Source: Nocardioides ferulae (GTDB taxonomy: Bacteria > Actinomycetota > Actinomycetes > Propionibacteriales > Nocardioidaceae). Taken from it: 64,000 bases of DNA. The translations under genes and the position numbers were made by a program. The notes beneath the pieces are model-generated. The model saw only the letters and a program-made list of their open reading frames with translations. It made no database searches and had not been told where the DNA came from. The stretch spans positions 372,001-436,000 of the forward strand of contig NZ_QZVR01000002.1 of NCBI RefSeq assembly GCF_003660455.1, given 5' to 3'. This document shows, piece after piece, positions 14,638 through 24,088 of this stretch. Position 1 is the stretch's first letter. Every line of letters starts with the position of its first letter.

Positions 14638-17016
14638 TCACCCCACGCGGTCGACCACGCCGCCGTAGCGGGTCTCCATCGGCGTCGGCGGCTGGCGGCG
14701 CACCGCGAGCGCCGACCAGTTCAGCACCGAGCGCGGCCACCAGGTGGCCAACCGGCGGGCGTGTTGGGTGGCGCCGCCCTCGAGGGCGGCCACGCAGGTC
14801 GTCACCTCGGCGCTCAACGCGCCGACGTGGGGTTCGACCGCACGGGCGTAGCGCAGCCGCTCCAGCGCCGAGACGATGCGGTCCAGGGCGAGGACGGCAT
14901 CGGGCGCCTGGTCGGGGCCGCGGGCCGGGCGGGCCGGCGTCAGGTCGTCGACGGGACGGCCGAGCATCGTGACCAGCCAGGCGCGGGTGGCCCGTGGTGA
15001 CCGGCCCTCGGGCCAGGGCAGGCGCAGGTCGGTGGCGGTGGCCCGCAGCTCGGCCCACGCCTCCTCGGGGGAGCCGTGGAGTCGTCGCTGGCGGAGCCGG
15101 GAGCGGCGGGCGCGGGGCAGGAGCAGAGCGAGCGCGCCGAGGACGACGACGACGGCCGCGCCGGCGGTGGGCCCCCACGGGAACTCGCTCTCGTCGTCGA
15201 CGACCGCTGCCGACTCGGGGGTCTCCTCCGGGCCTCGGCTCGCGACCTCGTCGTCTCGCGGGTTCCCGGCGCTCGGCAGGTTCGTGGGCCCCGTCGTGGG
15301 ATCGACCCCGGGCAGGGTCTGCGTCGTGTAAGAGGGTGTGTCCTCGGCCCGTCCGGGCGGCGTCGGTTCGAAGCGCACCCAGCCCGAGCCGGGGAAGTAG
15401 AGCTCCGGCCACGCGTGCATGTCGTGCGCGCTGTACTCCCAGAGGCCGGGGCCGATCCGGGCGGGCTCGAGGAAGCCGACCGCCACCCGGGCGGGGATGC
15501 CCACGACGCGGGCCATCACCGCCATCGCGGAGGAGAACTGCTCGCAGTAGCCGATGCGGCCCTCCTCGTCGTCGGAGAGGAACTCGACCAGCGCGTTGCT
15601 GCCGTTGCCGGGCGCCGACCTCACGTCGTACTCGAACCCGCCGTCCTCACGGAACCACTGCTGCAAGGCGACGGCCTTCTCGAACCGGGTGGGAGCGTCG
15701 CGGGTCACCTCGGCCGCCAGGTTGCGCACCACCGGAGGCAGGGCCTGTGGCAGGGCGGTGAACTCGGGGCCGATCTCTCCGGCAGGGGAGGGCGCGGAGG
15801 CCAGCGCTTCGGAGGAGAGGTCCAGCTCGACCGCGGTCATGCTGTAGGCCGCACCGGCCGTGGTGAGGTCCTCGTCGGCGGCCAGGAAGTCCATCGTGGC
15901 CTCGTCGTAGCGCCAGTCGCCCTCGGCTCGGATCCGGCTGATCGGTGCCTGGGTCGGGAGCCAGGTCGACTCGAAGTCGTCGGTCACCTGCACCTGGTAG
16001 CTGTACAGCGTGCGCGGCACGGACGGGTCGACCCCGTCCAGCGCCGGCATCTGTCCCTCGGCGACCTGGTCGTCGGGGACCTGCCGGTCACCGGAGGTCC
16101 ACTCCTCGCCGGAGAAGTGGTTGAGCACCCCGATCCGCAGGTAGTCCGGCCGCGGATCGTTGGTGCGCACCTGCATCAGCGGCACGTTCTCGCCCCGGAT
16201 CAGGTCGCGGACCAGGTCGGTCATCGGGTTCTCGATGGTGATCTCGGAGTCGCCACCGTCGCCACGTCCGAGGTCGAAGACGTGGATGCCGAAGGTGGGG
16301 ACGAAGGCGGGGACCACCACCGCGAGCGCCGTGGCCGCCCCGCCGATGGTGCCGGCGCTGGCGCGCACGGCCCCGGTGCGGACGCCGAAGCTCGCCGCGT
16401 CCGGAGCCACGCCCTCGCCGTCGAGCCCGCGCCCCCAGCGGTTCACCTCGTCGCTCTCGTGCAGGTAGAGCAGGAGCAGGAAGCCCGCGGCGGTGAGCGC
16501 GAAGCCCCACCAGCCCAGGGCACCGCCCAGCAGCCCGACCGGGACGCTGTAGACGGCGAGCAGCGGCAGCCCGGCGAGCGGCACCCGCCGCAGGGTGCAG
16601 GCCAGCAGGTCGACCAGCAGCAGACAGCCCCAGCCGCCGAGGACCAGCAACGGGTGCACGCCGGGCGCGTCGGCGGGCACCGGGGGCGCGTAGCGGTTGG
16701 CGGACTCGACCGCGAGGTCGATCGCGCTGCGCAGCTCGACCCAGCCGTCACCGAGGGGGAGCGGCTTCCCGGTCAACGTCAGCGACACCACCGGCAGCGT
16801 GGCCAGCACTTGCAGCGGCACGACCAGCGGCCGGGGCAGCCGCACCCACCGGGCCAGCGCGCCGGAGCCGGCCACCGTCAGGGCCAGCCACAGCAGCGGC
16901 ATCAGGTAGCGGTCCGGCTCGGCGGTGAAGCCGCTCCACGAGGTGGTCGCGACCCAGGTGGTGCCCGCCGCAGTGAGGCCCATCGCCAGCGCGAGACCGA
17001 AGCCGGTGCGCCTCAT
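14638..17016 (-). CDS. Membrane-anchored transglutaminase-like protein (TgpA family)
   Basis: 792 aa. The N-terminal third holds several transmembrane helices, followed by a DUF3488-like periplasmic region. The transglutaminase core includes the catalytic Cys in GRIGYCEQFSSAMAVMARVV and the His in HDMHAWPELYFPGSGWVRFE. A C-terminal helix (GPTAGAAVVVVLGALALLLP) and a cytoplasmic DUF4129-like tail close the protein. Its ATG overlaps the stop of the DUF58 gene (ATGA). MoxR-DUF58-transglutaminase operons are common in bacteria; in them the AAA+ protein is thought to act as a chaperone for the membrane partner. The substrate is unknown. Confidence 0.9.
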   Translation of the reverse strand: MRRTGFGLALAMGLTAAGTTWVATTSWSGFTAEPDRYLMPLLWLALTVAGSGALARWVRLPRPLVVPLQVLATLPVVSLTLTGKPLPLGDGWVELRSAIDLAVESANRYAPPVPADAPGVHPLLVLGGWGCLLLVDLLACTLRRVPLAGLPLLAVYSVPVGLLGGALGWWGFALTAAGFLLLLYLHESDEVNRWGRGLDGEGVAPDAASFGVRTGAVRASAGTIGGAATALAVVVPAFVPTFGIHVFDLGRGDGGDSEITIENPMTDLVRDLIRGENVPLMQVRTNDPRPDYLRIGVLNHFSGEEWTSGDRQVPDDQVAEGQMPALDGVDPSVPRTLYSYQVQVTDDFESTWLPTQAPISRIRAEGDWRYDEATMDFLAADEDLTTAGAAYSMTAVELDLSSEALASAPSPAGEIGPEFTALPQALPPVVRNLAAEVTRDAPTRFEKAVALQQWFREDGGFEYDVRSAPGNGSNALVEFLSDDEEGRIGYCEQFSSAMAVMARVVGIPARVAVGFLEPARIGPGLWEYSAHDMHAWPELYFPGSGWVRFEPTPPGRAEDTPSYTTQTLPGVDPTTGPTNLPSAGNPRDDEVASRGPEETPESAAVVDDESEFPWGPTAGAAVVVVLGALALLLPRARRSRLRQRRLHGSPEEAWAELRATATDLRLPWPEGRSPRATRAWLVTMLGRPVDDLTPARPARGPDQAPDAVLALDRIVSALERLRYARAVEPHVGALSAEVTTCVAALEGGATQHARRLATWWPRSVLNWSALAVRRQPPTPMETRYGGVVDRVG

Positions 17017-18299
17017 CGGGCCGCCTCCGCGTGCCGGGACGGGACCCCACCGGCCTGCACTCGTCCGAGCTCCTCCCACACCGACTGGAGCCGGTCGCGC
17101 GGTCGCAGCCCCACCGCTCGCCAGCCATGCCTGGCGAGCACGGGCACGGCGCCGGCGGCCGCGGTGGGCGTCGCCTCGGAGGTCGCGCCGTGGGCCCAGG
17201 CGTCGACGTCGAGGGCGATCGCCAGCGCCGCCTCGGTGTGGTGCTGCATCCGGCGCAGCACCGGCAGGTCGTGCTGCTCGATCGAGCCGAGCACGGCGAC
17301 CAGCAGCCCGCCACCGGTGCTCTCGCCGAGCCAACCGGTGTCGAGCGCGGGTGCTCTGAGTGGCTGGACGACGGCCAGGGACTCCAGCAGCGGGCCGGTG
17401 TTCAAGGCGGCCTCGCGGGAGTGCCAGGCGTTCGCGGGATCCTCGCCGGCGGCGGTGACCAGCCGCACCGCGAAGCCGCGTTGGCTCAGGTGCACCGCGA
17501 TCGAGGCGGCGGCGGCGACCGCCGCCTCGAGGGACGAGGCGAGACCCTGGCCGCGGTGGGCCCGGCTGCGGTTGTCGATGAAGAGCGTCGCGCGTGACTG
17601 CCACGGCTGCTCCTCGCGGCGCACCATGAGCTCGCCCACGCGAGCGGAACTGCGCCAGTGCACCCGACGCAGGTCGTCACCCTGGCGGTACTCGCGCACC
17701 GTGACGTCCTCGGCGCTGCCGACCGCGAAGGCCCGGGGCCGGTTGTCGCCGGAGCCGGTCCAGCCGCCGCCGAGCGGGATGGCCGACAGCGCGACGGTGC
17801 GGGGGGTGACGGTGAGCGGCACCATCGTCTGGAAGGCGCGGCCGAGCTCGACCAGACCGAACGGGTCGCTGACCCGGACGCTCATCGGCCCGATCTCGAA
17901 GCGGCCGCGCACGTCGGAGCGCACCTGGTAGGTGACGTGACGGCGCCAGCCGTGACCGATCCCCTCGAGCACGAATCGCGGACGCGTGCCCAGCACGTAG
18001 GGGACCTGGTCCTCGAGCAGCAGCACACCGCTCGGCGTCCGCCCCTCGTTGGTCAACGTCAGGCTCACCCGCGCGGGCTGCCCCGCCGCGACCAGTTGCG
18101 GCGTCACCGTGCGCACCAGGGCCAGGCGGTAGCGGCTGCGGCCGATGACGACGGCGGTGATCAGTGGCAGCGCCAGCACGAGTACGCCGACCCGGGTCAG
18201 CGCCGGCTGGCCGAGCAGCACCGCGCACACCACCGCCGTCACCCCGGCGGCGACGAACGAGCGGCCACGGATGGTCAGGCCGGCCAGTGCCTCCCGCAT
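17013..18299 (-). CDS. DUF58 domain protein
   Basis: 428 aa. Two N-terminal membrane helices (SFVAAGVTAVVCAVLL and VLVLALPLITAVVI) precede a cytoplasmic or extracellular beta region (RVSLTLTNEGRTPSGVLLLE), then the DUF58 signature VREYRQGDDLRRVHWRSSAR. The C-terminal half is von-Willebrand-A-like (SRATLFIDNRSRAHRG). It is the middle gene of the MoxR / DUF58 / transglutaminase operon, 13 bp after moxR. The role is inferred from the conserved operon only. Confidence 0.9.
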   Translation of the reverse strand: MREALAGLTIRGRSFVAAGVTAVVCAVLLGQPALTRVGVLVLALPLITAVVIGRSRYRLALVRTVTPQLVAAGQPARVSLTLTNEGRTPSGVLLLEDQVPYVLGTRPRFVLEGIGHGWRRHVTYQVRSDVRGRFEIGPMSVRVSDPFGLVELGRAFQTMVPLTVTPRTVALSAIPLGGGWTGSGDNRPRAFAVGSAEDVTVREYRQGDDLRRVHWRSSARVGELMVRREEQPWQSRATLFIDNRSRAHRGQGLASSLEAAVAAAASIAVHLSQRGFAVRLVTAAGEDPANAWHSREAALNTGPLLESLAVVQPLRAPALDTGWLGESTGGGLLVAVLGSIEQHDLPVLRRMQHHTEAALAIALDVDAWAHGATSEATPTAAAGAVPVLARHGWRAVGLRPRDRLQSVWEELGRVQAGGVPSRHAEAAR

Positions 18300-18312
18300 C
18301 GGCGCCGCTCGC

Positions 18313-19290
18313 TCAGACCCGGGAGCTGTCGGGCACGGGCACGCCGGCGACCAGGCGGTCGAGGATGGCGGTCGTGGACCGTCCGCTCATCGCGGCCTCG
18401 ACGCTGGGCAGCAGGCGGTGGGCCAGCACCGGCTGGGCGAGGGTGAGCACGTCGTCGGGCAGGACGTAGTCGCGCCCCTGCATGGCGGCGTACGCCTTCG
18501 CTGCCCGCACCAGGTGCAGCGTGGCGCGGGGCGAGGCACCCAGGGTCAGGTCATCGGTGCGCCGGGTGGCGGAGATCAGGGCGACCGCGTAGCGCTGGAC
18601 CGCGTCGGAGACGTGGACCTGGCCGACGATGCCGCTGAGCTTGCGGATCTCGCCGGCATCGGTGACCGGCTCGAGGTCGTCGAGCGGGTTGGCCCCGGTG
18701 TGGGTGGCGATCATCGCGAGCTCTGCGGCCTCGACCGGGTAGCCGACCGAGACCCTCGCCATGAAGCGGTCTCGCTGGGCCTCGGGGAGCGCATAGGTGC
18801 CCTCCATCTCGATCGGGTTCTGAGTGGCCACGACCATGAACGGCTGCTCGAGCACGTAGGTGGTGCTGTCGACGGTCACCTGGCGCTCCTCCATGCACTC
18901 CAGGAGCGCCGACTGGGTCTTGGGGGAGGCCCGGTTGATCTCGTCGCCGACCACGATGTTGGCGAACACCCCGCCGGGGCGGAACTCGAACTCGCGCGTG
19001 TTCTGGTTGAACACCGACACCCCGGTCACGTCGGAGGGCAGCAGGTCGGGGGTGAACTGGATGCGGCGCACCGTGCAGTCGATGCTGCGGGCCAGGGCCT
19101 TGCTCAGCATGGTCTTGCCGACGCCGGGCACGTCCTCGATCAGGAGGTGCCCGCCGGCGAGCAGCACGACCAGGCTGGCGGACACGACGTCCGGCTTGCC
19201 CTCGATGACGCGTTCGATGTTCTGCCGGACCCGGTCGACGACCCTGGCCAGGGTCTCGAGGTCGGCCCCTCCGCTGCTCGGCGATCCCAC
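18313..19290 (-). CDS. MoxR-family AAA+ ATPase
   Basis: 325 aa, starting at GTG 19290 after a GGGGAAGGAT site. Walker A is EDVPGVGKTMLSKALARS and Walker B VGDEINRASPKTQSALLE, with the sensor region VVATQNPIEMEGTYALPEAQ and Arg finger QRDRFM. The C-terminal lid contains TLGASPRATLHLVRAAKA. This is the standard MoxR set. It probably assists assembly or activation of the DUF58/transglutaminase membrane proteins encoded downstream. The long gap to mraZ (19291-19772) must hold its promoter, but no convincing pair was found on this strand. Confidence 0.92.
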   Translation of the reverse strand: MGSPSSGGADLETLARVVDRVRQNIERVIEGKPDVVSASLVVLLAGGHLLIEDVPGVGKTMLSKALARSIDCTVRRIQFTPDLLPSDVTGVSVFNQNTREFEFRPGGVFANIVVGDEINRASPKTQSALLECMEERQVTVDSTTYVLEQPFMVVATQNPIEMEGTYALPEAQRDRFMARVSVGYPVEAAELAMIATHTGANPLDDLEPVTDAGEIRKLSGIVGQVHVSDAVQRYAVALISATRRTDDLTLGASPRATLHLVRAAKAYAAMQGRDYVLPDDVLTLAQPVLAHRLLPSVEAAMSGRSTTAILDRLVAGVPVPDSSRV

Positions 19291-19694
19291 GTCCGATCCT
19301 TCCCCGTTCGGCCCGTCCGGGCGCGGCGAGCGCCATCCGGGTGTTCCCACCACCGTAGTGGAGGCCGCAACCCGCCCGCTCTCCACATGATCGTGCGACG
19401 TCGCGAACGGCGCCCCGGTTGCCGAAGGACCCGGAGAAGCGACTGGGTGAGGCGGATCCTCCACCGGCGCTCCACCTTCCCCCACCTGGCGCGCGCCGCC
19501 CTCCACCACGCTCCACCCGGCCACCGCCTGGTCCCGTCGACCCCGGCGTCGGCGCCGCCGATATCCGCTTTGACCTGCACGGATGTGAGTTGCGAGTGGT
19601 TGGGGCGCGGTCTCTGACCTCGAGCCGGATCTCGGACACGCCGGAGCGGGCGAGGGCGGAACGGGCCGAAATCGGTGCCCGAGACACGCCTTCG

Positions 19695-19738
19695 GTGGTT
19701 GACGGTGGGGGAAAGTGGTTTAAGGTGGAGCGCAGTGG
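19695..19738 (+). promoter_or_regulatory. mra promoter overlapped by a MraZ operator
   Basis: GTGG occurs five times at exactly 10-bp spacing (19695, 19705, 19715, 19725, 19735). Arrays of GTGG/TGGGN at 10-bp period are the known binding sites of MraZ, the ring-shaped repressor encoded next. A promoter TTGACG (19699-19704), 16 bp, TAAGGT (19721-19726) lies inside the array. MraZ should therefore repress the whole division cluster. The rest of 19291-19694 shows no other feature. Confidence 0.85.
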
Positions 19739-19772
19739 AGGAGCTGCGCAGGAGCAGCCGAGGAGGTGCCCG

Positions 19773-20204
19773 ATGTTCTTCATGGGCACCTTCACCCCGA
19801 AGTTGGACGACAAGGGGCGGCTGTTCCTCCCGGCGAAGTTCAGGGAACGACTCGTGGAGGGGCTCGTGGTGACACAAGGTCAGGAGAACTGCCTGGTCGT
19901 GTGGCCCCAGGACGTCTTCATGGAGGAGGCCCGTCGGGCCCAGGCGACGCCGATGACGTCGCGAGGTGCCCGGGACTACGCCCGGATGCTCTTCTCGGGG
20001 GCCGAGGAGGCAGTGCCCGACAAGCAGGGCCGGGTGGGCATCCCGGCCTCGCTGCGGGACTACGCCTCGCTCAGCGGCGACGTCGTCGTGATCGGCGTCA
20101 TGGACCGGATCGAGATCTGGAACCCCGACCGCTGGCGGGAGTACTCCGCCGCGGCGCAGCACAAGTTCGCCGAGCTCGACGAGGAGCCGAGTCCCTCCGG
20201 CTGA
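19773..20204 (+). CDS. mraZ: Transcriptional regulator MraZ
   Basis: 143 aa, ATG 19773 after GAGGAGG. Two tandem AbrB-type swapped-hairpin repeats are visible: FMGTFTPKLDDKGRLFLPAK and the second half beginning EEAVPDKQGRVGIPASLRDY. Both carry the conserved DxxGR core. MraZ forms dodecameric rings that bind GTGG direct repeats in its own promoter and repress the dcw operon; the operator lies directly upstream. It is the first gene of the cluster. Confidence 0.95.
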   Translation: MFFMGTFTPKLDDKGRLFLPAKFRERLVEGLVVTQGQENCLVVWPQDVFMEEARRAQATPMTSRGARDYARMLFSGAEEAVPDKQGRVGIPASLRDYASLSGDVVVIGVMDRIEIWNPDRWREYSAAAQHKFAELDEEPSPSG

Positions 20205-20234
20205 CCCGACCACCCTCCGCAGGGCGAGGTCCAC

Positions 20235-20301
20235 GCCCGCTCCCACCGCACTCTGGGGCACCTTCCCCGGTTCCAGAGCGCACCTTCCCCTGGGAGCGGG
20301 C
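20235..20301. promoter_or_regulatory. Nested inverted repeat in the mraZ leader region
   Basis: An 11-bp perfect inverted repeat GCCCGCTCCCA (20235-20245) / TGGGAGCGGGC (20291-20301) encloses a 6-bp pair CTCTGG / CCAGAG (20251-20256, 20272-20277). There is no T-tract, so a Rho-independent terminator is unlikely. It could be an attenuator, an RNA-processing site or a protein site between mraZ and the rest of the operon. Confidence 0.45.
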
Positions 20302-20397
20302 CGGGACCTGGCCCTGCGGGGACGCCGCACACCCGAAGACGCCTCACGCACGCACCACCAACGCGCCACCAATGCACACCGAGCGGGGTCGACCACC

Positions 20398-20565
20398 ATG
20401 AGCATCACACCGATCTCCCACCCGGCCGCCCGGTCGGCTGTGGGAGGCTCGCGTCGCCGGGTGCGACAGCAGGCCTACGAGGCCCTGGTCCTGATGGCGT
20501 TCTCCGCCGTCACCTCGGTCGCGACCGCGGGCGTGCTGGTGCTGCTGCTGCGACTGGGCAGCTGA
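20398..20565 (+). CDS. Small membrane protein between mraZ and rsmH
   Basis: 55 aa: a basic, Ser/Arg-rich head ([20 protein letters not shown]) and one hydrophobic helix ([13 protein letters not shown]). ATG 20398 and TGA 20563-20565 leave 22 bp to rsmH. The position matches the short hypothetical proteins often found at this site in actinobacterial dcw clusters. One transmembrane helix and a cytoplasmic basic N-terminus are predicted by eye. The role is unknown; a division-related one is inferred from position only. Confidence 0.7.
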   Translation: MSITPISHPAARSAVGGSRRRVRQQAYEALVLMAFSAVTSVATAGVLVLLLRLGS

Positions 20566-20587
20566 CGGCGGCGGACGGCGTACCGAC

Positions 20588-21553
20588 ATGGCTCCCGCTC
20601 ACGAACCGGTCCTCCTGGACCGGGTCGTCGCCCTTCTCGCCCCCAGCCTCGATCGCGACGGCTCCGTGCTCGTCGACGCCACCCTCGGCCTCGGCGGGCA
20701 CAGCGAGGCGGTGCTGACCCGATGCCCCCGTTCGCGAGTGATCGGGATCGACCGGGACCCCCAGGCGCTCGAGCTCGCCGGACGGCGCCTCGCCGAGTTC
20801 GGCGACCGGTTCGTCGGCGTGCACGCCGTCTACGACGAGCTGCCCGAGGTGCTCGACCGGGTCGGCCTGCTCAGCGTCGACGCGGTGCTGTTCGACCTGG
20901 GCGTCTCGTCCATGCAGCTCGACGTCCGCGCGCGCGGCTTCGCCTACGCCGAGGACGCTCCGCTCGACATGCGCATGGACGGCACGACCGGACCGACCGC
21001 CGCCGACGTGCTCAACACCTACTCCGCGGCCGAGCTGGCCCGGGTGCTGCGCGACTTCGGCGAGGAGCGGTTCGCCCGCAAGATCGCCACTGCCATCGTG
21101 CGTCGTCGAGAGCGGGAGCCGTTCGCGACGTCCGCCGCGCTGGTCGAGCTGTTGTACGCCGAGATCCCGGCGCCGGCGCGGCGCACCGGAGGGCACCCGG
21201 CGAAGCGGACCTTCCAGGCGCTGCGGATGGAGGTCAACGACGAGCTCGCGGTGCTGCGCCGGGCACTGCCCGCCGCCATCGACGCCGTCGGCGTCGGCGG
21301 GCGGGTCGTGGTCGAGGCCTACCACTCGCTCGAGGACCGGCTGGTCAAGCATGCCTTCGCCGAGGTGACCCGCAGCCACGTCCCCGAGGACCTGCCGTTC
21401 GTCCCGGCCGGACAGGAGCCGGCGCTGCGCCTGGTCACCCGGGGGGCCGAGAAGGCCGACGCCGCCGAGATCGAGCAGAACCCGCGAGCCGCCTCGGTGC
21501 GACTGCGCGCCGTGGAACGAGTCCGTCCGAGCACCCGAGGAGCCAGCTCATGA
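20588..21553 (+). CDS. rsmH: 16S rRNA m4C1402 methyltransferase RsmH (MraW)
   Basis: 321 aa, ATG 20588. N4-methylates C1402 of 16S rRNA using SAM. It starts with the typical [15 protein letters not shown], has the SAM-binding motif [15 protein letters not shown], then [14 protein letters not shown], and the conserved [18 protein letters not shown] and [15 protein letters not shown] segment (here [14 protein letters not shown]). The C-terminal [18 protein letters not shown] and [14 protein letters not shown] complete the signature. Its stop overlaps the ftsL-like start (ATGA). Confidence 0.97.
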   Translation: MAPAHEPVLLDRVVALLAPSLDRDGSVLVDATLGLGGHSEAVLTRCPRSRVIGIDRDPQALELAGRRLAEFGDRFVGVHAVYDELPEVLDRVGLLSVDAVLFDLGVSSMQLDVRARGFAYAEDAPLDMRMDGTTGPTAADVLNTYSAAELARVLRDFGEERFARKIATAIVRRREREPFATSAALVELLYAEIPAPARRTGGHPAKRTFQALRMEVNDELAVLRRALPAAIDAVGVGGRVVVEAYHSLEDRLVKHAFAEVTRSHVPEDLPFVPAGQEPALRLVTRGAEKADAAEIEQNPRAASVRLRAVERVRPSTRGASS

Positions 21554-22215
21554 GCAGTCCTGCCGTCCAGGTCCGTTCTCGAGTGCCCCGACTGGCCGGC
21601 GCGGCCGTCGAGCGGGCCCGGCTCACGGTGGTGCCGCGGGCACGGGTGCAGGCGCCCAAGGTGCCGTTCGTGATCCTGGTCAGCCTGGTCATGCTCGGCG
21701 GGGTGATCGGGCTGCTGCTGTTCAACACCTCGATGCAGCAGGCGTCCTTCGCCGCCACCGCGCTGGAGGGGCAGGCGACGAACCTGGCCGCCCGCCAGCA
21801 GACGCTGGAGATGGAGTTGGAGCGGCTGAGGGACCCGCAGCGGGTGGCCGAGCGGGCGCAGCGGATGGGCATGGTGCAGCCGGGCGCGCCGCTCTTCCTC
21901 CAGCTGGGCGACGGCGAGGTGCTGGGTGAGCCGACGGCGGCTGCCGGGCAGCTGGCCCTGCAGCCGGTGCCGCCGGCCATGCCCGAGGTCCTCGACCCGG
22001 CGCCCGAGGTGACGATCGTGCAGCCGCCCGAGGGTGAGCTGCCCGGTGACCGGGACGGTCGCGGTGACGGAGCCGGGGAGGGAACTCGCAACTCCTCGGG
22101 CGACACGGGAGACAACGCCGCGTCCGGGACACGTGGGCAAGGTAGGAATGGGTCCCAGGAGCAGTCCCAGCAGTCACAGCAGTCCCAGGACGGTCCCCGC
22201 TCCGCCCGCCGCTGA
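21550..22215 (+). CDS. ftsL: FtsL-like cell-division protein
   Basis: 221 aa bitopic protein in the ftsL position between rsmH and ftsI. A basic cytoplasmic head is followed by one transmembrane helix ([20 protein letters not shown]), then a leucine/glutamine coiled coil ([20 protein letters not shown]) with the FtsL-type sequence [12 protein letters not shown]. The tail from about residue 140 is Pro/Glu-rich and then Ser/Gln/Gly-rich low complexity ([12 protein letters not shown]), unusual in length. FtsL joins FtsB/FtsQ to activate FtsW-FtsI. The assignment rests mainly on topology and position. Confidence 0.8.
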   Translation: MSSPAVQVRSRVPRLAGAAVERARLTVVPRARVQAPKVPFVILVSLVMLGGVIGLLLFNTSMQQASFAATALEGQATNLAARQQTLEMELERLRDPQRVAERAQRMGMVQPGAPLFLQLGDGEVLGEPTAAAGQLALQPVPPAMPEVLDPAPEVTIVQPPEGELPGDRDGRGDGAGEGTRNSSGDTGDNAASGTRGQGRNGSQEQSQQSQQSQDGPRSARR

Positions 22216-22272
22216 CCCGCAGGGCACCCGCCCGATCCGCCGATCCAGTCCGACCCAACCCGAGGAGCCCAG

Positions 22273-24036
22273 GTGCCTCGCAGTCGCCCGCAGGGCCGCC
22301 CGGTGGGTGGCCTGCGCGGATCACCGCAGCTCCGGCTGCGCATCGGCTTCGTGGTCATCGCGATGGTGCTGTCGGTCTTCGCCGGCCGCCTGGTCCAGCT
22401 CCAGGGCGTCGACCCGCGCGCGTACGCCGAGATGGCGGCCGCCGAGGGCACCGTCGAGGTGGTCCTCCCCGCGGCGCGCGGCGACATCGTCGACCGCAAC
22501 GGGGAGCCTCTCGCCGAGTCCGTCGAGGGGCTGATGGTCGTCGCCGACCCCTTCATGACCGTCGACCGGGCTCCGGAGATCGCCCGCTTCCTCGCCCGCC
22601 GGCTCGGTGTCGACTACGTCGAGACGCTCACCAAGCTCCGCGAGGACGGCAGCCGCTTCGAGTACATCGCCCGGCGGGTGCCCGCCACGCTGGCCACCGA
22701 CGTGCTGGCCGCCGCCGCCGAGCGTGGCTTCGAGGGTCTCGACACCCGGCGTGACCCGGTCCGGGCCTACCCGGCGGGTGAGGTCGCGGCGAACCTGGTC
22801 GGGTTCTTGGGCACCGACGAGGCGCTGGGCGGCTTCGAGCGCACCTTCGACGACCTGCTCGCCGGCAGCGACGGGTCCGCGCGCTACGAGGTCGGCGGCG
22901 GCAACCGGATCCCGCTCGGCGACAACACCGTCCAGGACCCCGTCGACGGCGCCGACCTGCACACCACGATCGACCGCGACCTGCAGTTCTTCACCCAGAC
23001 GGTGCTGCGCCAGACCGTCGTGAGCTCCGGCGGTGAGTCGGGGGTCGCGGTGGTGATGGACCGGCGCACCGGCGAGCTGCTCGCGCTGGCCGACTACCCG
23101 ACCTTCGACGCCAACACCCCGCTCGAGGCGCCCGACGAGGACCTCGGCTCCCGGGCCATGCAGGCCCCCTACGAGCCGGGCTCGGTGCAGAAGGTGCTCA
23201 CGATGGCCGCGCTCATCGACGCCGGGCTGGTGACGCCGCGCACGCGGCTGACGGTGCCGGGCACCCTGTTCCGTCAGGACCGCCCCATCGGCGACTGGTT
23301 CGACCACGGCAGGATCCGGCTGACGCTCGCCGGGGTGCTGGCCAAGTCCTCCAACATCGGCACCGTGCTGGCCGCCGACCGGTTCCGCTCCGGCGAGCTG
23401 CGCCGCTACCTACGCGCGTTCGGCCTGGGTGAGAGGACGGGCGTGGGCGTGCGCGGCGAGAGCCAGGGCATCCTCCCGGCCGGGAGCATGTGGACCGAGC
23501 AGACCGAGGACCGCATCGCGTTCGGCCAGGCGCTGGCGGTCAACGCGCTGCAGATGACCGCGGCGGTCAACACGATCGCCAACGGGGGGGTCCGGATCAC
23601 ACCGAGCCTGGTCCAGGGCGCTGCGACCACCGACGACGGCGCCGAGGTCGGCACCGAGACCGCCGTCACCTCGCGGGTGATCAGCGAGCGGGCCGCGCAC
23701 CAGACCATGCTGATGATGGAGCGGGTGGTCGACCCCGAGGCCGGGGTGGCGCCGGCCGCGCAGGTGCCCGGCTACCGCGTCGCCGGCAAGACCGGCACCG
23801 CGCAGCGGGCCGGCGACGGCGGCTACGACGGCACCTTCACGGTCTCGTTCGCCGGCTTCGCGCCCGCCGACGACCCGAGGTTCACCGTCTACGTGGTCGT
23901 GCAGGCACCCACGAACGGTGGCGGGGGTGGCTCGGTGGCCGGTCCGGCGTTCGCGAAGATCATGAGCTACGCCCTGCGCCGCTACGGCGTGCCGCCGACC
24001 GACACCCGCCCGTCGCGGTTGCCGGTCGAGTGGTGA
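22273..24036 (+). CDS. ftsI: Septal peptidoglycan transpeptidase FtsI (PBP2/PBP3 class B)
   Basis: 587 aa, GTG 22273. A single N-terminal anchor (IGFVVIAMVLSVFAGRLVQL) is followed by the class B dimerisation region (ARGDIVDRNGEPLAES). The transpeptidase domain has SxxK in YEPGSVQKVLTM, SxN in LAKSSNIGT, and KTG in VAGKTGTAQRAG. It crosslinks septal glycan strands together with FtsW. A 57-bp gap after ftsL contains GAGGAGCCC as ribosome binding site. No PASTA repeats follow the catalytic domain, so it is the shorter form. Confidence 0.95.
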   Translation: MPRSRPQGRPVGGLRGSPQLRLRIGFVVIAMVLSVFAGRLVQLQGVDPRAYAEMAAAEGTVEVVLPAARGDIVDRNGEPLAESVEGLMVVADPFMTVDRAPEIARFLARRLGVDYVETLTKLREDGSRFEYIARRVPATLATDVLAAAAERGFEGLDTRRDPVRAYPAGEVAANLVGFLGTDEALGGFERTFDDLLAGSDGSARYEVGGGNRIPLGDNTVQDPVDGADLHTTIDRDLQFFTQTVLRQTVVSSGGESGVAVVMDRRTGELLALADYPTFDANTPLEAPDEDLGSRAMQAPYEPGSVQKVLTMAALIDAGLVTPRTRLTVPGTLFRQDRPIGDWFDHGRIRLTLAGVLAKSSNIGTVLAADRFRSGELRRYLRAFGLGERTGVGVRGESQGILPAGSMWTEQTEDRIAFGQALAVNALQMTAAVNTIANGGVRITPSLVQGAATTDDGAEVGTETAVTSRVISERAAHQTMLMMERVVDPEAGVAPAAQVPGYRVAGKTGTAQRAGDGGYDGTFTVSFAGFAPADDPRFTVYVVVQAPTNGGGGGSVAGPAFAKIMSYALRRYGVPPTDTRPSRLPVEW

Positions 24037-24076
24037 GCACCCCGCACGCCGTCCCGGGTGGGAAGCCCGTCGGCGG

Positions 24077-24082
24077 TAACCT
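24077..24082 (+). promoter_or_regulatory. -10 element directly before murE
   Basis: TAACCT ends 6 nt before GTG 24089, suggesting an internal leaderless promoter that starts a murE transcript within the cluster. Confidence 0.5.
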
Positions 24083-24088
24083 CGCCGG

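Noticed and set aside
15076..17931. Plus-strand frame of about 950 codons over the transglutaminase and DUF58 genes
   Set aside because: Opposite strand of two genes with clear catalytic and family motifs.
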